The notes under the pieces are model-generated. The model did no database searches. It was not told where the DNA came from and saw only the letters and a program-made list of their open reading frames with translations. 64,000 nucleotides of DNA, taken from Chrysaora quinquecirrha. Taxonomy: Eukaryota > Cnidaria > Scyphozoa > Semaeostomeae > Pelagiidae. Both the position numbers and the translations under genes were made by a program. Shown piece by piece: positions 43,801 through 52,800 of this stretch. Each line of letters begins with the position of its first letter. The first letter of the stretch is position 1. The DNA lies in contig JACTAT010000037.1 in NCBI GenBank assembly GCA_014526335.1, positions 10,275,315 to 10,339,314 on the forward strand, in the 5' to 3' direction.

Positions 43801-46800
43801 GCTCGAACGTCCATAATTGCAGCCGCGAATCCTGTTGCAGGACATTATAACAAAGCAAAGACTATATCTGAAAATCTGAAGTAAGATGAGTTTAGCAGGA
43901 CAAAATTCCCTATAACTTTTAAGTAATTAGGTATAAGATGTCAAAATATATGATAACATGTAACTTGCAAATTGAAAGACATTTAAGTTCAGAATAAGTC
44001 GTTTTTTGCTTTTTAATGCGATTTTTGGTATTGATGAAATAAAACTCAGCTGCAACTCAGGTTTACGATAAGCTGAGGTAGATCCTTATTTAGTCGAATT
44101 AAGTCTGCTGATCATCTCCAACTTTTTCTTTTTTGGAATAACTTTCATTTAGAACGCAAGATTGGTTCACAGCTTTACTGAGTTCTCTGATAGCTACCTG
44201 TGATAAACTCATAAATAACTATATCTGCACCTGCACTCTCTTTCAGTATATAGCTTAATATGATGTTCCTCGTTTTTCTTCTAGATTAAACAGTGCCTTA
44301 CTTTCAAGATTCGACCTGGTAAAGAATCTATTGAATTCCTTTTCATCCTACCCCTTCGTTATGATTATTCAGCTATAAACGAGTTTTATCATCTGAATTT
44401 AGGACTTTTGTTGTAAAACTATTATTTTTTTCAGGTGTTTATTCTTCTGGATAAACCCGACGAGGTTGGTTAAATTTAATATTATACGAAACGTATTTGA
44501 TAATGTCACATTGCTGTACTATTCCTTTCATTACACTAGAAGCAATAATATCATTGGTGGACAATAGAATTGCATCACCTAGTTGAATATGATACTCTGA
44601 AGCCATTAAAAATATAAAGAGGTCATGTGGCCATGTTCCCACTAAAATTAGGTGGCATAAAACGTCATTTCATTCACCTTCACATAAAGATAAATTTGCT
44701 GACGTATAACGGATTGATATTTGAAAAAGAAAAAGAACACAAAAAATGAGGTGCTGTGACTTCGTAAACCAACGGAATGTTTTTACGACTAATTATTAAT
44801 AAGAAATTTTGACAAGGTAAAATACTTATTTAAATGAAAATATATGAAATATTATATTATATTTTGCTTTCAAACTTGAAGTTTGGTATTATGAAAATAT
44901 CAAGTGAAAATATTCAATTTACTCTGATTTAAAGCCTGAGTCTGGAAGCTTTGCTTACGTAATTAAGGTTTTGCTAAAAGTTTGTCTTCTACGAAGGAAA
45001 CGAAGATTAAGGTGTTGCTTATGATAACATTTCTTTATGATCAGATTCTACACTTTGGCTCACCAAGTGTAGATTGAATTTTAACAAATAGCTTCATAAA
45101 ATAGAATATACAGGCATATGGCATCTCAAGTGATTGACAGAATCCGTGATCCTCTGTTAGCGCTGCATGCCAGTTCAGCTCTTGAGGTTTTTTTTAAACG
45201 CCTAGAGTGTCTTTTGAAGGGGCTTGTTTGTCCATTATGTACCCCTCTGACTTACTCATGAGACAGGTTGGAGTCGGAGGTCCTCCTCCAGTCTAGCTGC
45301 ACTGATATATGGTGCAACTAGTCTTAAGTCTACTGGTCGCATTTTTATTGGTTTCCTTATATCTCTATTGAGAAAATGCTAAATCAAATGGTTGAAAGCC
45401 CATTTGCAGCCTCTTAGTGCACTTAATGTCGGTATTGCTCTGTTGCAACCCTTGGGTGCTGTTTAATAGACTATCTGTGTCTCCAGGTTGCACGTGTTCC
45501 TTGCTCAAACTTTGGTATCTCGATGACGTTGTTTGAGCATCACAAGGAATGCAGCAGCAATCGTTGCAATAGCTTCACAATTAACAATAAAGCTTCTGTT
45601 TGACCATGATCGCTGAATATTGCTCATCTTTATTTTTCCAACTATTCAGTTGATGTGAGGTTGAATTCCAAAGATTGATTTTTATAAACTCGCTGAGTGA
45701 TGTCATATTTTCTTGTAGCTTGTAGTTTTCAAAAGATAATGTAGTATTCTCTTGTAGCTTCTTGACTGTATCATATCTGAACATGTAATGGCTATGCATT
45801 CGGGAAAACAAAGGTATTTGCTTGTTGAAAATATTATAAACGCTTTTTCATTAATTGATGCTGTATATGCAAAATGACCCCCAAGTCCTGCTTAGGCTTG
45901 CTCCTGGTATTGTTCGTTTTTTATTAAATTAATTTATCGTACTCAATATCAATTTTGTATGTCCTGTCTCCGTTAAACTCTTATTGTAAGATTGTCATCA
46001 TGATGTTTACAATTTTTGAAATCTTCACTTATGTTTAACATTTTCTAGCGCACCTCCTACAAAAGAACACTCCAATGAGGTAATACCAAAGATTTGATTC
46101 TTTTGCCTTCTACCACAAGTTTGTTCTAAACTTTCATTGAAATTGATCAGATTTCATCTGATTTAAATAAGTAACAATATTGTAAAGGGTTTCGTTCCAG
46201 GTGATTCAATTCAATAGCTCGGTTAGCGAATTTAGTGTGAAATCTTTTTATATAGGACTCCTATAAAATTCTGGTTTACTTATCGACAATTTTGGTGCTT
46301 CCTACTTGCCCTGCAGAAACGATTCTAGGTCAGTAACCAGAACTGAATGGAGTTTCGTATGAGAAATTTGCAGCATGTCTGCCAACATCTTGCCATTGTG
46401 GACAAATCGAGATGTTCACTGCAACTCGTTTCCTCCATATGAGCAAAAATATCATGTTAGTGTTGGAATAGGATACTGAAGAAAACAACACAGAATACTC
46501 ATACCAGTAATTTGCTTGTTTGCATCCTTAAGAACACCCCCTTATTTGTTCGTGCTGTAGTTTACATATCCGGTTTTAAGTAAATAAAAAACATTTCAGA
46601 AAATCCCAGAAACTCCTGATCCATCAAAAGAGCAATGGGATGCTGATAAACCCCTATGTGAAAGATTAAAAGTAAGTATACGAATATAAATTGTCACACA
46701 TTTGCTTGAACGTCGAATGTTTATTTCTCTCGTTTGACGTTAAGACGTTGGTTTCTTTACTCTACAGGTATTAAAAAATGAGAAGTTTGATCCTTTGCCT

Positions 46801-49800
46801 ATTCCCCTTCTTCGAAAGGTAGGACATAATAAACTTTCACTAATTTGTCTTTATTATTGAGCATTAACCTTTCTCACAGGCACGCTAGTATTATCCTAAT
46901 ATAAGCACACAAAATATGACACCATTTCACTGCCTTTGGCTTACTATTTTCTTAACAGTTATTTTATATTGTGTCTTATTCGAATGTTTTATTAGATATT
47001 TTATTCGAATAAAGTAGACTAATGCTTGTGCAGAAAGGATTGGCATGAACCGAAAATGCGAGGATTAGTATGGAGACTTGATACTGTGAAAGGAAATGGT
47101 GCTGATGAATCATAAGTGATGTTAGCGTAGTTAAAAGCAGAAGAATTAATTACCTGAAAATAACTTAGCCCGAGTGGGGAAAGGCCAAAGGATTACGACA
47201 CTTTTGTTAAATAAACAATGGTTTCTTCACTGTACACTTTACAGTAACATCCTTAGAAAAATATTCTGTTTGATGCAGAATTTACAATCCATTTCCCTGT
47301 TTTACAACTAATATGTGTCGCATATTAAACAATGAACATTCGCATAGGCATAAAAATCTGACTGTCCTTTTATATAATATGCTGCAATTCTAAAATCTAG
47401 AATAAAGATTCAGTATAATTTTATACCAATATGATGTAAAATATATATATAGTACAAGATTTTTCCACAAGTGGCATACCACAATAGATGGGATTCGAAC
47501 CTGGACTGCATGATCAGAGAGCCAACGACGTTTCCACTGAGCTATAGAGCTCAATGAAATCGCCGAGTAACTCTTTGAGTCATACAGCCCAAGGCTCTCT
47601 TCCGTTTGACTTTTGTGTTTCGGCTATGTTGAGCCTTCTTCAGCGCCATACATATTTGTACATATTTTTCATGAATGGCGAACACTAGGATAAATCTATC
47701 CTAGTGTTCGCCATTCATGAAAAATATATATAGTACAAGATGTATCACAAATTAAAGTATGATCGTAACAATGACCAATAAAACTTTGGTAAAGTGGTTT
47801 TCTATTCTTATCTCCCTATCATATTGACGTTAATTAATGGTTCTCTTCTTCAGATTATCGTCCTTTTGATCAATTTAGCTAATGCGTTTATATCAGTCTT
47901 GCTTTAATATTATCTCTTGTTTTATTTTCTTAAATCTTAGTATATTGCATATGCAAGAAAATATGTTCATCCAAAGCTGTCCGAGGAGGCTGCCAATGTA
48001 CTTCAGGTAACAACCGAAATACCGTGTTTCCTTCAACAAAGTTTTAGTTTTTAATGAATTTGAAGTGGCATTTATTAGAGCGCATTTCTTAATAAGTTAT
48101 CGAAACAATTTACTGAGGTTTTTCATAATGAGAAAGATTAACAGAAATTTTTTCATTTCGGAATATTTAATGGATCGTTTTAAAGTAAATATAGATGCAG
48201 ATATGTATAAACTTCAGAAGGAAGAAATTAATAATAATGTTGAAATTGTTCCGTTTTTGTCACACTGAACTTAAAAAAAGTAGACTTGATAGTTTAGGAC
48301 CTCCTATTCCTTTTACCTTTTAAGCCCTTGATCACTTGAGCACAGAAACCTGAGGCTTTTCCGTTGTTTATTTTTCTGCATAACGGCAGTAAAGTTAACA
48401 CAAATAAATTTCTCCTTGTTTTTTTTCTGATTTTTCATGCATCCTAATCACCATTCCCCAAAGACACTGAAAGGAATCATAACAACAGTCCTTGACAAGA
48501 GCAATGATATATTTGATACATTTGGAAGCAAACAAATATGGCGCGCCAAACCGGCCAAAAATATAACTTTTTCTGACAGCAATTTTATATATTTTTCTGC
48601 ACGACTTTATATTTTTGTTGCACGACTTTACAACTTTGCAGACAGAACAATATTTGTGCTCGATGATTATCAACTTTTGCTGACAGCAAAAAGTTTTACG
48701 TTTTTTACTGTCAGTAAAAGTTATTTCGCTGTCAGCAAAAGTTATATCTTTTTCAATTTCAACCTGTCAATCAATCAATCAAAAATGTTCACGGGGTTTA
48801 TATGACAAAGCCTTTGTGGTTTATGGAGCGATTCTCAGCGAATACTCCTTTAGCCTCCTACCTCGCACGTTTATAGATTGTTAGTGGTATTTGTAACAAG
48901 ATGGGAGGAAAAGATGAAGAAGCTGGTGGATAATTAACATGGAATAGAGTATACACTCTCTTTATGAGCAACTGGCCAATAAGAACCAATTAGACACTGT
49001 ATAGACTACATATACAGTACATCATGGCAAACTTGACGATTCCCGGGTATGTGCCGCCCATACATACATATGGGTGGGTGGGTTTTTGGCCCAGAAATTC
49101 TGTAAACATGGATGATTTTCGAACTACTATGAATGTTGAAAAAGATGCAAAAGATAAAACATTTTCTCTTACTTTCTCTGAGAATGGTAATATGATTGAG
49201 CTAGATAGATCTAAGTACTAAAAAGTGGATCTCAAGGTAATCATATAACAAAAATAGGGGCACTGCATACACAAGTTGAACAGCCGCAGTTTGATACGTG
49301 GTCACTTGGTTAGGAAGAAATGCTCAAAGAAAGAGGGGAACAGCCATTGAGGGTTGAGTTTCATTGCATAGACGTCAACTCCATAACATCAATAGGTATG
49401 TCCATTTCAGTCGACAAGATTGGCGAAAGACCAGAAGAAATTGCGCGGCCATTTGCCAGCTACTAGCGATTGCTGAAATGAACTGGAGCGAATCTTAGCG
49501 AAGCCAATCGACCAATTCAGTTTCAGTTCAATATTATAGCCACAAGCCAGATAATATCTGAAAATATTAGTTTTGCGTTTTCATGACGTCACACGAATTT
49601 CGAATCGTAATAACTTCTGAGTATTAAGCCAAATCGAATTGGCGTTTTATTATTTTTTGCTCCATTTGAGATGTTCTTTCTGACCATATCATTAAAAACA
49701 CAAAATTCAAAAGTCAGATTTTAACTGACCGTAACTTTTCTACGTCATCGATGACGTCACAACCATTGATTTGCCAGAATGTTCCCAAGTCTTAAAATGA

Positions 49801-52800
49801 CCACCAACCACCAAAGAGTCCAAAACTACTTTAAAATTTCCGGTTACCCAGTTTGCTAGAATGTTGCCAAAAATGCCCTGTCTATTGGTGCAATGGCTTA
49901 ACTGTGTAATCGTTGGCAATAGTGCATTTTATGAAGCAAGCATGAAAATTGGCATACCTACCCAGTTTGATGCGCTGAAGATGATGGGATACAGACCCCA
50001 ATCGAAAAATGCCCCCAGATGCTATTTTTAGACTGGGGTACTCGGTACCATACCTCTACAAGGTTTTCTACCATAACAATGCTGGGAATAACGATACTGA
50101 CATGAAACTTGGCAAAAATGCACAGTTTGATACGCTGAAAAAGATAGGATGCAGACCCCTCCGGAAAAATGCCCCCTTATTCTATTTTTAGACTGGGGTA
50201 CTCGGTACCATACCTCTACAAGCGTTTCTATTGTAACTATGTTGGGAATTAAGATATTGCAATGAAACTTGGCAAGTATACACAGTTTGATAAGCTGAAA
50301 AAGATAGTATGCAGATCCCTCCGGAAAAATGCCTCCTTATTCTATTTTTAGACTGGGGTACTCGGTACCATACCTCTACAAGCGTGTCAATTGTAACTAT
50401 GTTGGGAATTAAGATATTGCAATGAAACTTGGCAAGTATACACAGATTAATAAGCTGAAAAAGATAGGATGCAGACCTCTCCGGAAAAATGCCCCCTCAT
50501 TCTATTTTTAGACTGGGGTACTTGGTACCATACCTCTACAAGTGTTTCTATTGTAACTATGTTGGAAATTACGATATTGCAATGAAACTTGGCAAGAATG
50601 CACAGTTTGATAAGCTGAAAAATATAGGATGCAGACCCCTCCGGAAAATGCCCCCTTATTCTATTTTTAGACTGGGGTACTCGGTATCATACCTTTACAA
50701 GTGTTTCTATGGTAACTATGTGGGAAATTACGATATTGTAATGAAACTTGGCAAGAATGCACAGTTTGATACGCTAATAAAGATAGGATGCAGACTCCCT
50801 TTGAAAAAGTGTCCCCAGTTCTATTTTGAGACTAGGAGACTCAGTTCCATACCATTCTCAAAACGTTTCAATTATAACTGTGATATACTACGTTAAGATA
50901 TTACAGTAGGAACATTCCTCGTATCTATATGCTTCAATGCTGCGTCAGACTGGCGTACCTACTTTCAAGCATCTCTATTTCAATAACTATTAATTAGATG
51001 TTTCCACAAGTGGATACCACAATGAGTGGGATTCAAACCTGGGCTGCATGATCAGAGAGCCAAAGACGTTTCCGCTGAGCTATAGAGCTCAATGAAATCG
51101 CCGAGTAACTCTCCAAGTCATACAGCCAAAGGCTCTCCTCCCGTCTGACGTTTTTGTTTCCGCTATGTCGAGCCTTCTTCAGCACCATATCAATAACTAT
51201 TATTCACAAACTTATCATAAACTTAAAATATGTTTGTATGAAACGTTAATAATAAATTAAATAAGAAATAGTGGTCTAGTACAAACCCCTCGCTAAACGC
51301 GGCGTAACGCACTTTCAAGTATACAGTAAGTTGTATAAAACTGATGGAGAGTTGTTTATCATATTTACAATGCATTTTGCTATACTCATCAGCTTATCTT
51401 ACCTTAACTAAAGAGCATCTGGGGCTACGGCTCGTGTGCTCCGTTCATCTAAGGGCGCACCCATGTTCTCGCATTCAAGAATATATAAGAGCCAATGTAT
51501 ATGATAGAGGGTCTGTATGCTGAAAGTTTATAAATTTGCACAGTATAGAGAGGCAATTTGTACACATATACATGGCGAACACAATGAGACCTATAACCAT
51601 AATTCAAGGATATACAAATCATATGTTCATACTGTATGTACAAGCAGCTAAACCTGATAACAATTTGAGTATATGACCTCTGTGCAAATTTAAAAAACTT
51701 TCAGCATACATGACCTCTATAGTATACACCGACTCTCATATACTACCAATCTCCTCAGACCGTGTTCTTTGACGCGAGAACACGGGGTGCCGGAGCATAG
51801 AAGTTATCCCTCCTAAATTCTCTTTAAGGGAGATTAGATGCTGAGTACGGTGTGAAGGGGGCTGGTATTGTTAAATATATATTCATTATGATATACAACA
51901 TTGCATCAGTTTTTATACACCATACTGTATAGATGAAATGCGTTGCAAGGCGTTTAGTGCGGGCTGGTACTAGGCCATTATTTCTCTTTTGATTATTAAT
52001 TATTATTTCATTAAAAAGATCCAAAGTCTAAAAATAGAATGAAAGGTCATTTTTCCGAAGTGGTCTGCATCCTATCTTTTTCAGCGCATCAAACAGTGTA
52101 TACTTGCCAAGTTTTATTGCAATATCTTAATTCCCAACATAGTTACAATCGAAACGCTTGTAGAGGTATGGCACCGAGTCCGCCAGTCTAAAAATAGAAT
52201 AAGGGGGCGTTTTTCCGGAGGGGTCTGCATCCTATATTTTTCAGCTTATCAAACTGTGTATACTTGCCAAGTTTCATTGCAATATCTTAATTCCCAACAT
52301 AGTTACAATTGACACGCTTGTAGAGGTATGGTACCGAGTACCCCAGTCTAAAAATAGAATAAGGGGGCACTTTTCCGGAGGGGGTCTGCATCCTATCTTT
52401 TTCAGCTTATCAAACTGTGTATGATTGCCAAGTTTTATTGCAATATCTTAATTCCCAACATAGTTACAATCGAAACGCTTGTAGAGGTATGGTACCGAGT
52501 CCCCCAGTCTAAAAATAGAATAAGGGGGCATTTTTCCGGAGGGGTCTGCATACTATCTTACTCAGCTTATCAAACTGTGTATACTTGCCAAGTTTCATTG
52601 CAATATCTTAATTCCCAACATAGTTACAATAGAAACGCTTGTAGAGGTATGGTACCGAGTACCCTAGTCTAAAAATAGAATAAGGGGGCATTTTTCCGGA
52701 GGGGTCTGCATCCTATCTTTTTCAGCGTATCAAACTGTGCACTCTTACCAAGTTTCATGTCAGTATCGTTATTCCCAACATTGTTATGGTAGAAACCCTT

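Larger units (their letters stand above)
47461..47727 (-). mobile_element. Composite repeat copy 1: hairpin, hammerhead-like motif and tRNA-like unit
   Basis: On the minus strand the order is a 31-bp perfect hairpin (47662-47727), a hammerhead-like core (47608-47643), a short linker with GCCTTGGGCTGTATGACTC, then a tRNA-like unit ending near 47480. The A box is TAGCTCAGTGG and the B box GGTTCGAATCCC. The direct repeat TATATATAGTACAAGAT stands at about 47443-47460 and 47726-47742, a target duplication, so the whole unit moved as one. tRNA-derived SINEs normally place the tRNA part first on the coding strand; here the hammerhead-like part precedes it. It lies in an MCM8 intron, antisense. Confidence 0.7.

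Noticed and set aside
47478..47550. Functional tRNA gene
   Set aside because: A and B boxes are good, but no paired acceptor stem or anticodon arm can be formed, and the sequence is a multi-copy, target-duplicated repeat.
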